A stretch of 64,000 nt of DNA. Origin: Cranoglanis bouderius (Eukaryota; Chordata; Actinopteri; Siluriformes; Cranoglanididae). Made by a program: the position numbers and the translations under genes. Below the pieces are notes generated by a model. It was not told the origin of the DNA, did no database searches, and saw nothing but the letters and a program-made list of their open reading frames with translations. The stretch spans positions 10,733,254 to 10,797,253 of the forward strand of contig CM042566.1 of assembly GCA_023630585.1 (NCBI GenBank), given 5' to 3'. Numbering within the stretch: position 1 is the first letter of the stretch; each line of letters starts with the position of its first letter. This document shows positions 9,182 to 20,171 of the stretch, one piece after another.

Positions 9182-10594
9182 CACCAATCATGTTATGTAA
9201 CACACAGGGGAAGCTGGATGCATGTGCAGGGGAAAAGTCGGTTTATTAGGAACAGAACCAAACTTATATGGACAGGGGAAAAGGGAACACAACAGCAGGG
9301 TCAAACAACAAACAATAATCCACAGGGAATAATCCAGACAGGTAGCATGAACAATCCAAAATGAAGTGAGGCATAAATCCACAATGAGACAGAAAAAACT
9401 CCAGACAGGGCATGAATCCAAAAAGACAGAACATATATCCACCGAGGCGAAACGTGAAAACAAAAACAAAACAAAACAAATACTCGATACCAGGCCATGG
9501 TCTATGAGCAAGAACTATGGTCTATGAACAAGAACTATGGTCTATGAACTATTGGCGAGAGAGAGCGTGAAGTTAGCAGGCGTACAGCACTTGCCAAAAC
9601 AAACTCTAATACTCCCCGAAGAAGCACAAACGGGAAGCGGTTTAAATAAGCAGAATAAACAAGGACTAACGCAAAACACCTGAAACGCATAATCACACAA
9701 TGAAAGGAAAACCAATGAACATAAGGAGGTGGAGACATGACACGAACCAAAAACAGAGAACCAATAAACAAACGGGGGCCGAGACATGACGTCAGACAAA
9801 AACAAAAGCGCACATGGCGGAGGTAAACAAAACGAGAGTCTATGAATGATTCAGTCCAGCCTAGTTTGTGAATGAATAATGTGGAATGCGGAAGTGTTCA
9901 CGACGCGAACGACTCCGGGAGTCAACCACTCTCTTTGCGAGCAACTCCGAGTGCAAGGGGTTCTCTAACAAATCAGACATAACATTAGAACCACTAACAG
10001 GTGATGTGAATAAAATTTATTATCTTGTTACAGTGGCTGCTGTTAAGGGGTGGGATATATTAGGCAGTAAGTGAACAGTCAGTTCTAGGAGTTGATGTGT
10101 TGGAAGCAGGAAAAATGTGCAAGCATAAGGATCTGAGAGACTTTGCCAAGGGCCAAATTGTGATGGTAGACTACTGGGTCAGAGCATCCCCAAAATGGCA
10201 GGTATTGTAGGGTGTTCCCAGAATGCAGTGGTTAGTACCTACCAAAATGGTCCAAGGAAGGACAACGGGTGAACCAGCGACAGAGCCATGGGCACCCAAG
10301 GTTCACTGAGGCGCATGGGGAGCGATGGTTAGCCTGTCTGGTCCGATACCACAGAAGAGCTACTGTAGCACAAATTGCTGAAAAAGTTAATGCTGGCTAT
10401 GATAGAAAGGTGTCAGCTTGCTGCGTATGGGCCTGTGTAGCTGAAGGCCAGTCAGACTGCCCATGCTGACCCCTGTCCACTGCCGAAAGCATCTATAATG
10501 GGCACGTGAGCATCAGAACTGTACCATGGAGCAATAGAAAAAGGTGGCCTGGTCTGATGAATCATGTTTTCTTTTACATCATGTGGATAGCCGG

Positions 10595-10600
<6 letters not shown>
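9182..10600 (+). mobile_element. Tc1-like transposon, family 1, second copy
   Basis: It starts after TA (9180-9181) with CACCAATCA and, past an inserted LTR, continues as GACATAACATTAGAACC, the family TIR. Plus-strand transposase codons are recognisable: the N-terminal region near 10115-10185, QIAEKVNAG near 10370-10400 (within the open frame 10269-10469), and the first catalytic Asp in WSDES near 10545-10560. Several frameshifts and stops are present. The element is cut at an (AT)n(AC)n tract at about 10600, losing the second and third catalytic residues and the right TIR. Confidence 0.85.
9191..9970 (-). mobile_element. Solo LTR (780 bp) in a Tc1 terminal repeat, TSD AATCA
   Basis: It begins TGTTATGTAACACAC and ends TTCTCTAACA, flanked by AATCA at 9186-9190 and 9971-9975. 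The minus strand carries the usual promoter and poly(A) layout: TTATTTAAACC near 9640 and AATAAA near 9245. It is related to the solo LTR at 46368-47087 and more distantly to the LTRs of 1965-4627. The target lies inside the TIR of the Tc1 copy, so it is younger than that Tc1. Confidence 0.9.
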
Positions 10601-10639
<39 letters not shown>

Positions 10640-10651
10640 GACACACACACA
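10599..10651. repeat. (AT)n then (AC)n microsatellite
   Basis: About 28 bp of AT turn into about 25 bp of AC with one CAGAC break. The tract coincides with the truncation of the Tc1 copy. Confidence 0.95.
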
Positions 10652-12478
10652 TGCTGAGGGATTTTGGATTTGAAACCCCCTGGAATATTTTATTATCAAA
10701 TGCTTAATTGTGAGTGGTTAACATAACACACAGAGAGCAGAAGATGGTCAACAAAATCATCATTATGATTCCCAAATATTTAACTGCAGACTTCAAACAA
10801 ATGCATTCAAACTAATTGTTTAATTACATTTTATAGGTTACCAGCTGCTATGGTGAGAAACAGGATTAACCATTGGGATCATGCTTTTTTTCTGTTTGAA
10901 AGCTACTAGCCAGCTGCTACACTCTGAGAAGAGGAATATTGATGTGACACCTAACGAAGTACTGGAAGCCTACTACAGGACGAGATAAAGAAGGAGTGGA
11001 AGAGATCTGGAGGGAAAAAGAGCTGGTTTTCTAAGATAACGCCATTTCCCCCTATTACTGGTATGTTATTTGAATAATTTACAGTGTAACTACAAAGATA
11101 TTTTATTTGTTTGTTAACTTCATCAATAAGGCAAGAATGGAGGACAGTAAATTAAATGATAATTAAATGACAAACTCTTAGATCAAGTCTTCATCCCCCA
11201 TGATCCACAATAAAAATCTTCTTCTACTACTACTACTACTACTATGGAATATAAATAGAAGGATGCATAGTTAACCATTTCAAATTTTAAGTAATGTATT
11301 GTATTCAAATTACCCTCCACCCCCCTTTTTTCTAGAAAGAAATCTAGTAAACAGTTTAGTGTGACAAGTTCCTTTTACTGTGATATTTAAAAATTTTCCA
11401 TGAAAATATTTAGCATTAATGTTATTCTGCCAGCTGGGTGGTCAGAGATAATGGAGTCTACCTAATAAGAGTACAAATAAGATTAACTTTAAACTAGTTA
11501 AAATAATGATGCATACACATGAAAGATTTTGACTAATGTTCATTGCATAAATGTAATGTCCCTACATGAGGTGTAACAATTTCTAATTTGATATGATACT
11601 GTGGTGTCTCAATATGATGCAGTTTCAATACAGCAAAAACAAGTGTTAGGTTTCCATTTTGAATTGTTTAAATCTAAACATAAAAGTTGAATGGATCTAA
11701 ATATTATAAAAGTATAATAATTAAAACTTAATAATGACAGTGTTTGTATAAAGATTGTGTGATCCATGCATACTGTACATAATGTACAGTGGTTGCTGGA
11801 TCCCAGCAAAATTTCCACTCCAACTATATCTCAAAAACTGCACAAAATGTCCTGAAACTAGTCCAAACTAATGTGGGCATTGGGAGTCACAGTTTTTCTT
11901 TTTTGCAGTGGAAACAGATTCACTGTGGTGCACGTGCATTTCTGATTTGTTCTTTCAAAACTAGCCCAATTTGGGGAAGGATATAAAACCCTGGCAACCC
12001 TGCTGGTGTCACTTTCAAGGGGGTGTGTCTGAAGCACAGGGCGCATTCAACTGTTAGCTAGTTGTGCTATGAAAATCACATAGATCTTTGTAGCTCAATC
12101 ATGGTTTCTTTTATTATTTCAATCCTGCTTTCTCCACTTTCCGAAATTAAACTAACATTCACTGTAGTGTTTTCTTTAACCGAGATCAGACAAGAAATGC
12201 CAAGAGCCTAGTATCGAATGATATGATACAATATGCTACATTGCTGCAGCCCTAACCCCTACATATAGTTGCTTCCAGAATTATTGATGTTTCATAAAAA
12301 TGAACATGTATCAATATAATAAAAAAAAACACAGTAAAATAACAATATTATTTTATAACCTTTTATCTTTAACATTTACAACTTAATTCACAACCAGTAG
12401 ACTTTTTAAAAATCTTCTTGATTAAAGAGCCCTAAAGGTGGCCTTTAACAGATTTTTTTTTTTTTTATATTTCCATGT
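10652..12478. other. No gene recognised
   Basis: A short (CTA)n run at about 11222-11244 and scattered A/T runs are present. ORFs of 60-70 codons have no domain and no supporting context. Confidence 0.5.
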
Positions 12479-12560
12479 ACATATACATTGGTGCTTGCTG
12501 CATGCACATTATCATGTGGCCTATAGGGTATTCCCTACTCTCATTACTATTATACAGTGT
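12479..12560. repeat. Dispersed repeat, paired with 8702-8820
   Basis: GGCCTATAGGGTATTCCCTACTC and flanks align in the same order with the segment after the Tc1 copy at 8702. It is probably an old unnamed repeat. Confidence 0.5.
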
Positions 12561-12590
12561 CCAAGATAATTTTTCATGTTCTGGGATAAT

Positions 12591-12593
<3 letters not shown>

Positions 12594-12673
<80 letters not shown>
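12594..12673. repeat. (AT)n microsatellite, 80 bp
   Basis: Uninterrupted alternating AT, which creates artificial Ile-Tyr ORFs in several frames. Confidence 0.97.
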
Positions 12674-12677
<4 letters not shown>

Positions 12678-14186
12678 GTTCTTTAATTGTGATTATTATT
12701 TGCAATTAACAGAATACATCACATTACTGCAGTCAACTCTGGGCAAATGCTTGAGAGTTTTCACAGAAGTGTGATTTGGCAGAATGCACACAGAATACTC
12801 ATTAGGGGTCAAGTTGCTCGGTCAGTGTGCTTGAAGCGCACTCGGCTGTAGACTCTGTGATCCATTAGAGTGCTAATACCCACTGTGGCACTCCTTATGA
12901 CTAGGGATTGAAATTGATTTGCACTTTCTCACTTCTATGTGCATTAATTTTCTTGCAGTTGTATCATGATCAGGGTTTCTGAATTTTCAGTACCAGGCAA
13001 CTTCAATATACCTGTATATTTTCTTTATCCCTTAACCCACTGCCTTCAACTGTTCATCAAATGATTCACTTTAAGACTTAAAAATACATGGCAAGGGTTC
13101 TTTGACCATTCCTCCATACAGAATCTCTCCAGATCGTTCAAATTTTGAGGTCCATGCTGGTGGACTCTCTTCTTCAGTTCACCCGACAGGTTTTCTATGG
13201 GTTTCAAGTCAGGGGACTGGGATGACCATGGCAGGGCCTTGATTTTCTGGTCAGTAAACCATTTTTGTGTTGATTTTGATGTATGTTTTGGATCATTGTC
13301 ACTGCTGGAAGATCCAACCATGGCCCATTTTAAGCTTTCTGGCAGAGGCAGTCAGGTTTTCATTTAATATCTGTTGATATTTGATAGAGTCCATGATGCC
13401 ATGCATCCTAACAAAATGTCCAGGTTCTCTGACAGAAAAACAGCCCTAAAACATTAAAGAGCCACCACCATATTTAACCATGGACATGAGGTATTTTTCC
13501 ATATGGCTACCTCTCTGTGTGCGCCAAAACTACCTACTGCCAAAAAGTTCTATTTTGGTTTCATCTGACCATAGAACCTGATCCCATTTAAAGTTTCAGT
13601 AGTGTCTGTGAAGTGAAGCAAAGTGAAGATGCTTGAGTTTGTTTTTGGATGAGAGTAGAGGCTTTTTTCTTGAAACCCTTCCAAACAACTTGTGGTGATG
13701 TAGGTGACTTTGGACTGTAGTTTTGGAGACTTTCTAAACACAAGATGCAACTAATTTCTGCAATTCTCCAATTGTGATCCTTGGAGAACCATCCTCTTCA
13801 CTGTGCATTGAGAAAATATAGACACACATCCAATTCCAGGTTGATTCATAACATTTCCAGTTGACTGGAACTTCTTAATTATTGCCCTGATGGTGGAAAT
13901 TGGCATTTTCAATGCTTGTGCTATTTTCTTATAGCCACTTCCCATTTTGTGAAGCTTAACAACCCTTTGGTGCACATCACAGCTATAGTCCTTGTTCTTA
14001 CCCATTTTTATAAATGACTAAGGGAATTTGGCCTGTGTGTTACCTTATATTTATGTCCCTGTGAAACAGGAAGTCATGGTTGACCAATTTACAGTTCCTA
14101 TTCACCCAGGTGTACTAAAAAAAAAGTTAAATATCAGTGGGAATATATTTCAAATATATTTTTCTCATATGAATTCATAGGGGCAC

Positions 14187-14420
14187 TGTGGAGGCGGGGG
14201 CGTGGTCGAGCACCGGTTTGTGAATGGAGGGTGGAGCCGGAGAAAGCGAGTGGTAAGGTTTACACACCTGTAGGAAATTGAGACTAACAAGTGTTCTGTG
14301 TTGCAGTGAGGAGAAAAGGAGGAGAGACACGCACCTCGAGAGAGAGATGCAGGTGCATTTTGTGTTCCGTTTGTGTGTTTTATGTTCCGCCTCCTCCTTG
14401 CCCGACTTTAAATTGTTACA
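14187..14420 (+). mobile_element. 5' LTR of the miniature element
   Basis: It is 234 bp, TGTGGAGGCGGGGG to AATTGTTACA. The right-hand half (GTGCATTTTGTGTTC through TTTAAATTGTTACA) matches the 3' LTR. The left-hand half does not match, and about 50 bp (GGATTCAGTTTCGTTG onwards) present in the 3' LTR are missing. Confidence 0.8.
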
Positions 14421-14421
14421 C

Positions 14422-14439
14422 TGGTGCCGAAACCCGGGA
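14422..14439 (+). other. Primer binding site matching tRNA-Phe
   Basis: TGGTGCCGAAACCCGGGA starts one base after the 5' LTR. It is the complement of the 3' end of vertebrate tRNA-Phe including CCA, as I know that tRNA. Confidence 0.8.
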
Positions 14440-14911
14440 AGGAGGAGGGACGCGCTGTGAGAGAGCTCTCGCCACTGTGGGAGGACCGTGACACCGAGGA
14501 GGCGGTGGTGCTGGAGCGATTGCGGAGGAGGACGGAGGAGTCGCTGCTGTCTGCCTGTATGCGGAGGAACCGCTGCCGTCTGCCTGAAAGGGGAGGAGCG
14601 GTTGCCGTCCGCCAGGAGATGGAGGACCCGCTGCCATCCGCCTGCAAAAGGGGAGGAGCCACAGCCATCCGTAGGGGAGGAGCCGCAGCCGCCCGCTCCA
14701 GTCCAGTGCCATCGCCTGGCATCGTGGGGGATCGCTTCCCAGCTGGCTGAGAACCGGATGACAGCGTATCTGGGGACCGGAGTGTTTTTTCCTCTCTCTC
14801 TCTCCTCTCTTTCTCTCTGGCTTGCTCTCCAGCTTGCTTCTTCTCTCTCCCCTCTTCCTCCTCCTCGTCTCTCCTCTTGCTCGCAGGTTGAGTGGCAGCA
14901 CCACCCTCCCG

Positions 14912-14926
14912 AAAGGGTGGGGGGGG
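14912..14926 (+). other. Polypurine tract of the miniature element
   Basis: GAAAGGGTGGGGGGG abuts the 3' LTR start TGTACGTCAGG, as expected for a plus-strand primer. Confidence 0.8.
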
Positions 14927-15210
14927 TGTACGTCAGGCCGGAGGCCTGAATCTGGCGGCAGAGGAGTGTGGCAAGGAGGAGGGCATGGCCAGGCTGTGAG
15001 GATGCACACCTGGCACTGATCTGTCTAATCAGTGGGAGAGAGAGATAAAGGAGTGGCTGGAAGCGCCGGAGAGGGAGAGAGAGAGACGCACGTGCATTTT
15101 GTGTTCAGTTTGTGTGTTTTATGTTTGGATTCAGTTTCGTTGATTATTAAACTTTATGTTTACGATCAGCCGGTTCCCGCCTCCTCCTTGCCCAACTTTA
15201 AATTGTTACA
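14927..15210 (+). mobile_element. 3' LTR of the miniature element
   Basis: It is 284 bp, TGTACGTCAGGCCGG to AATTGTTACA, with ATTATTAAAC near 15145. Its first half (U3) differs from that of the 5' LTR. Confidence 0.85.
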
Positions 15211-15376
15211 GGCACCAATAATTGTTGCACACCTATTTAACAATTTTATTTTATTTTTTTTTTTTAAACCCGTGTTTTGTTTGCAATTGTTTGATATCCA
15301 TGAGAGCAGAGGATTTTGGGGAGTTTTTGAACAAAAGATCAAAAGGTTAAACAATAAAGACAATTTTTCACAGCCT

Positions 15377-15838
15377 AGAAGCACACAACTGTATAAGATG
15401 TATTTGAATGCTGTAGCATGACAATTTCCAATTGACTCAAAAAAATGACTCAAACTAAGGAGCCTTTCTATCATGACAATGCCCCTTTGCACAAATCGAT
15501 GTCAATGAAGACATGGTTTGCCAAGGTTAGTGTGGAAGAACTCGAGTGATCTGCATAGAGCCCTGACCTCAACCCCACTGAACACAACTGGGATGAGCTG
15601 ACTGCATGCTAGGTTTTCTTGCCCAGCATCAGTCCCTGACCTCACTAATGCTTTTGTAACTGAATGGACAAATTCCAGCCACACTCCAAAATCTAGTGGA
15701 AAGCCTTCCCAGAAGAGTGGAGGTTATTCTTACAGCAAAGGGGGGGACTGAATTTAGAATGAGATGTTCAAGCACATAAGGGTGTGACGGTCAGGTGTCC
15801 ACAAACGTTTGGTCAGAAAGTGGTGTTCATTAGCTAGT
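15377..15838 (+). mobile_element. Tc1-like 3' fragment, family 10
   Basis: It begins abruptly at AGAAGCACACAACTG. It holds the second half of a plus-strand transposase: ATGACAATGCCCC around the second Asp, then CCCTGACCTCAACCCCACTG (SPDLNPTE type). It closes with the terminal motif GGTGTCCACAAACGTTTGG. It is joined directly to the end of the family 9 copy. Confidence 0.75.
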
Positions 15839-16102
15839 TAGTAGTAATGGCATCTAATCAATTTCTGAACTAAGTCTTCTATGCCTGAAGTACATATTCA
15901 GACCCCATGTTTAAAGTTTCTGAATTCCAAGTGAGGCTTGATGTATTGGCACGAAAGGCTTGATATATTGACAAAACGGTTGATGTGCAGGCAGGTCCAG
16001 TGGATTTTTTAATTTATACCTAAAATTTTGAAATATGGTGGTGTATTTTGATTAAAAGGTAGATGGAAAGCTCAATTTTACAGCAAGTCCTTCATGTATA
16101 TA

Positions 16103-16650
16103 CAGTTGCAGTCAAAATTATTTAACCCCCATTGCAAATCAGGTTTATTGTCAAAATGTACAGACTTTCAGTTGTTTGAAATGAACAAATCATTTGATGA
16201 ATTGACAGTGAAAAAAGCAAAATTGAAATAGTTCAACACAACGGATGCTTCAAGTGGTTTCCCCAAATTCATGCAACTTATAATGACTACTCCAGTCTCA
16301 AAATTATTCAACCCCCTGAATAGAATGCCTCATAACAGCATAAATATGCAGGAGTTGTCTCAAGCACACCTGATGCAACTAATCAAGGGCTTCATTGTTG
16401 AGTGTCACATTTGACTGCATGTTAGAAATATGGCTAGGTCAAAAAAATGGTCCAAAAAGTTAAGAGAAGAGATCATCGCCCTTCACAAACAAGGAACAGG
16501 ATACAAAAAGATAGCGAAGGCACTGTATGTTCCTAGAGACACCGCTGGAAGCATAGTAAGGTACGTACTAAACACAGAAGGTTTCCATGCCACAACTCCA
16601 AGACGTAAACCACTACTGACTCAAAAGCACAAGACAAGTACCCCAATCAT
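16103..16650 (+). mobile_element. Tc1-like 5' half, family 2
   Basis: After TA (16101-16102) it starts CAGTTGCAGTCAAAATTAT, the same terminus found inverted at 62997. An N-terminal transposase frame (16430-16657) starts MARSKKWSKKLREEIIAL with a helix-turn-helix of the GTGYKKIAKAL type and runs to PLLTQKHK. At about 16640-16660 it changes to a different family without a catalytic core in between. Confidence 0.8.
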
Positions 16651-17056
16651 ACAGTGAAATTCATTAAGAACTATCTTCAGTGTAAGGAAGAACAAGGAGT
16701 CCTGGAAGTGATGGTATGGCCCCCACAGAGCCCTGATCTCAACATCATCGAGTCTGTCTGGGATTACAGGAAGAGAGAAAAGCAACTGAGGCTGCCTAAA
16801 TTCACAGAAGGACTGTGGTTAGTTATCCAAGATGTTTGTTCCTTCAAAAACTGTGCAAGTATTCCTAGAAGCATGTTGCTGATTGATGCTGTTTTGAAGG
16901 CAAAGGGTGGTCACACCAAATATTGATTTAATGTAGATTGTTCTTTTGTTCACTCACTTTGCATTTTGTTTATTGATAAATATAAACTATTACCATGTCT
17001 ATTTTTGAAAGCATTTTTACTTTACAGCATTTTTTCACACCTGTCTAAAACTTGTG
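16650..17056 (+). mobile_element. Tc1-like 3' half, family 3, fused to family 2
   Basis: The frame 16654-16926 encodes the C-terminal part of a transposase (VMVWPPQSPDLNIIESVW, ending VLKAKGGHTKY) without the first two catalytic Asp residues. After the stop, the sequence runs to a TIR-like end CTAAAACTTGTGCATAGTA at 17056. Confidence 0.7.
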
Positions 17057-17540
17057 CATAGTACGGGATAGGCACATGCAAAGAAATTCTGTAGAGTAAA
17101 GATAGCTTCAAAATAATTCAATTAAATGTTTCTACATTAAAAGAAATACAGTAAAGGACAGTAAACAGCAGTAAATGAAAAATCAATATTTGGTGTGACA
17201 AAAAAATTTAAATAAAAATAAAAATAGTAGTCTCCGGTACAATATGTGCAGTTTTATAAGGAAATGAGCTGGTAAGTTTTATTGAGCATCTTGCAGAACC
17301 AGCCAAAGTTCTTCTGGAGACTTTGACTTTCGCACTCGCTTCTTATTTTTGCAGCAAAACCCAGCAGCCTTCATTGTGTTTTTTGTCTGAAAAGTGGTCT
17401 CTTATGTCATATGCTGCTTTCTTTAATGACATGCAAACAGTTTTCTGTAACATTTAATTTTATGCTAGAAAACTAATGTTTGGGAATCTAAAATGTTTTT
17501 GTATTGACTTGATAATGTAGAAGTCATAAAATAAAATATC

Positions 17541-17545
<5 letters not shown>
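17057..17545. mobile_element. Tc1-like terminal segment, family 3
   Basis: GGCACATGCAAAGAAATTCTG and following sequence match 22016-22260, including CAATATTTGGTGTGACAAAA and TGACTTGATAATGTAGAAG. Its terminal bases are lost at the junction with the preceding unit. About 250 bp present here (about 17255-17500) are missing from the other copy. Confidence 0.75.

Positions 17546-17548
<3 letters not shown>

Positions 17549-17601
<53 letters not shown>
17549..17601. repeat. (AT)n microsatellite
   Basis: 53 bp of alternating TA joins the Tc1 segment to the next repeat. Confidence 0.97.
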
Positions 17602-17603
<2 letters not shown>

Positions 17604-17826
17604 TCCATCCATCCTTCCATTTTCTGTATTGCTTATCCTGCACAGGGTCGCGGAGAGCCTGGGGCCTATCCCAGGGGACTCGGGGCACAAGACACCCTGG
17701 ATGAGGTGCCAGCAGGGCACAACAGCACACCCATTCACACACTACAGACAGTTTAGAAATGCCAATCAGGCGTCAACACGTCTTTGGACTGGGGGAGGAA
17801 ACCTGAGTACCCAGAGGCAGCAATAA
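17602..17826 (+). repeat. Dispersed teleost repeat (CCATCCAT...CGCTTATCC type)
   Basis: CCATCCATCC, TTTTCTGTATTGCTTATCC, GGGTCGCGGAGAGCCTGG and TTTGGACTGGGGGAGGAAACC follow in the order of a very common fish repeat, thought to be a LINE 3' region. A short inverted piece occurs at 47682-47755. Confidence 0.75.
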
Positions 17827-18215
17827 TGAGATTCAGTAATGGGACAGCAGTGTCATGGCAGCAGTAATGGGATTCTTTAATACAGAAAATATAAATTGCT
17901 TAGATAAATGCCACATGAATTTAAAACCAGATTTTTAAAGTATTTTTAAAAAATCATAATTTTAACATAATTTATAACATTCTAAACGTTTTTAATGTTT
18001 TGCTGTGTTTGCAATGGTTGTCATCAGTGTCAACAAGGTTCTCTCACGCAGACGCACACACAGCTCCTGTGCTGCACTTCTTGTCCGCTCTCTGATCACA
18101 GAAATCACAGAACAAAAATGCAAGCAAATGTGCCCCACGCTGATCCACATCCATTGGCGCACAGCTCTAATTGTGGTTTAATAAAAACAAAATCTTTACA
18201 AGAGGTGCATCCTGT

Positions 18216-18233
18216 TGCGCCACCTGGTGGTGA
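18216..18233 (-). promoter_or_regulatory. Candidate CTCF-type motif
   Basis: TGCGCCACCTGGTGGTGA is close to the inverse complement of the vertebrate CTCF core (CCACCAGGGGGCGC); one core base differs. Sequence match only; the motif could belong to a repeat. Confidence 0.35.
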
Positions 18234-18853
18234 TTTAGAGAACAAGATTCACATGTAAATTTGTGTGTGCCATGGCGGCGTCGGTTCCAGTGGCAGTAAG
18301 GGGCATTTTGGTTGCTGACCTACCATAGTTAGCTGATGAGCTAAAATGGAAGTGATAGAGCAGCAAAGGCATGAAAATGTGCAGTGCTGGTGTGCTTAAG
18401 GCCTGAATTGGGAAATCTGGCTTTAATCTAGAGCTCTTATGCACTGAGTAGGTCTCATTTATTCATTCTTGCGAACAAGTCTCTTCTGTACTAAGAACAG
18501 GGTTATTTTCATGGTGTATTATAGTGTGACTCTAGCAGTGCTGCTGCCAGATATAGGGTGTTGCCAGAGTTTGTTGGCACACTGGCAGCAGCTGTGACTG
18601 TTGGCACAGACGCAGTGTGCGTCCTGGTATGAAACAGGGTGCTTTGCAAGGTCATGCTGGTATAATCAGAGTTCATTTCTCTCTCTCCCTTACACTCCCT
18701 GTGTTCTGTCTCTCTCTCCCTGGGCATGCATTAACCTTGGCAGGGGATGTTTGTTCTCCATGAAACCGGGACAGATAGTTTTGTTAGAAGAAACTCATTT
18801 ATTCTAATAACACTATAGTCACCATGCTGATGAGCTTAGACTCACTCTGACCA

Positions 18854-18855
<2 letters not shown>

Positions 18856-18922
<67 letters not shown>
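18856..18922. repeat. (TC)n microsatellite, 67 bp
   Basis: Uninterrupted TC units, followed by a short TGTGTG run. Confidence 0.97.
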
Positions 18923-18924
<2 letters not shown>

Positions 18925-20106
18925 TGTGTGTGTCACTCTGACTTCACACACCGCCAAATTATTTCATCCTCGCTATTGGGCTCAAAGATCATCAAGAAGG
19001 CAAGGTTCTGGGCTGGCCTTTGAAGACATTTGAATCATCTCCGAACTCTCTCAGAATACAAATGGCACTATTTTAGTCAGGGTAAACAGGTGCCCCAAGT
19101 AGCACATTGAATCCCTAATGGCTCAGTCTGGTTTTAAATTGCAGTGAGCATTATATTACTTGTGTATGCACGTCCTACCTTACATGACAGCTGAATAATA
19201 AGTTGAATAATGAGTAGTGCAGACTGTAAACTGTGCAATCTGTGTAATTTCTTAGTCACTTTTCTTTTATGATTTTTTTTTTATTCCACTAGTAATCTGT
19301 TTAATAAAATGTTGTGAATTGAAAGCTTTTTCAACATCAGTGGCTATATTGTTCCCATAAAAAAAAAAGCGGGGGGGTAGTGCATGCACATTCTGTGTGT
19401 GCCTCTGTCCAAAAGTTTGTGCTAATATTTGGAAGCTGAATCGTGTGTCAACCATGAGTAAGCAAAGTGTCAAAAATCTGAGTGCAGGTCTGTGTCGGGT
19501 TTTGGTCCAAGGTCCACACCACTTTGTGCAGTACCCATCAGAGCTCTTGAATGGTCCCGAACTACACAACATATTGTGTAGGAATGCGGGACAGATGCAG
19601 GCATGATGTCCTGGCCTATTATTAAAGAACATGTGAATGTGTCAGGAGACTGTGCAGTATGGATGATGGTACACAGTTTTGCTGTGAGAGAGAATGCCTG
19701 TACTTTCTGTTCTGTGGATGATGGATATGCGTAGGTGGGTCTTTAGAGGTTGCTCACCCACACTGAACTGATATCGATTGAAAGGGGAAACATGCAAAAT
19801 ATTTACAGAGTACATAGGATTTTCAGACACATTAGCATTTTATGGAATGGTTGCAGTTGTTTTCAGAAGTTGTTTAAGAACAGAACATGGCGTAGTAGAC
19901 CTAGTTTGTTGGAATTAGCTGTCAGTGGTGTCTTGTTTTCTCTGATAGTGATCAGAAGATTTTTAGTTCAAATCCCAAGCTATATGTAGAACCACTGTTG
20001 GTCCAATAATTGTAAAGTTGCTTGCTTGACCGGTTTTATTTTTTTTTTTGATTAACAGAGAGTGATTAACTCTGTGTTGGCATTGCAAAACCACCAGTTT
20101 ATTTAT

Positions 20107-20108
<2 letters not shown>

Positions 20109-20171
<63 letters not shown>
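20109..20171. repeat. (CTAT)n then (ATT)n
   Basis: About nine CTAT units are followed by about nine ATT units. Confidence 0.95.

Larger units (their letters stand above)
14187..15210 (+). mobile_element. Complete miniature LTR retrotransposon (TRIM-like), TSD GGCAC
   Basis: It is only 1,024 bp long. The 5-bp duplications GGCAC at 14182-14186 and 15211-15215 flank TG...CA ends. In order: 5' LTR 14187-14420, primer site 14422-14439, interior of about 490 bp, polypurine tract 14912-14926, 3' LTR 14927-15210. No protease, RT or integrase is encoded. The interior is GC-rich with repeated GGAGGAGCC-like units and CT runs; its ORFs on both strands overlap and look incidental. It must have been mobilised by an autonomous relative. 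Terminal-repeat retrotransposons in miniature are the closest named class. Confidence 0.88.
13046..15375 (-). mobile_element. Tc1-like transposon, family 9, split by a miniature LTR element
   Basis: The minus-strand transposase starts MGKNKDYSCDVHQRVVKL at 14005 with a helix-turn-helix of the GSGYKKIAQAL type. It continues through several frames to a segment (13321-13046) with NDPKHTSKST (second catalytic Asp) and SQSPDLKPIENL (third position Glu). Frames break at about 13750 and between 13550 and 13321. The right side (15211-15375) holds subterminal sequence ending CACAGCC and lacks the outermost TIR. The left TIR is also missing. A 270-bp terminal piece of the same family at 52338-52611 carries that TIR and shows the site where the LTR element entered here. 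Confidence 0.85.

Noticed and set aside
12475..12774. ORFs with long Ile-Tyr or Tyr-Ile runs here and at 17460-17756, 35217-35572 and 37098-37393
   Set aside because: They are translations of (AT)n microsatellites.
14416..15009. 197-codon minus and 153-codon plus ORFs overlapping in the miniature LTR element
   Set aside because: GC-rich low-complexity sequence opens both strands, and the ORFs run across LTR and polypurine borders.
19267..19632. 121-codon minus ORF
   Set aside because: It spans an A-run and a G-run, has no domain and no conserved motif.
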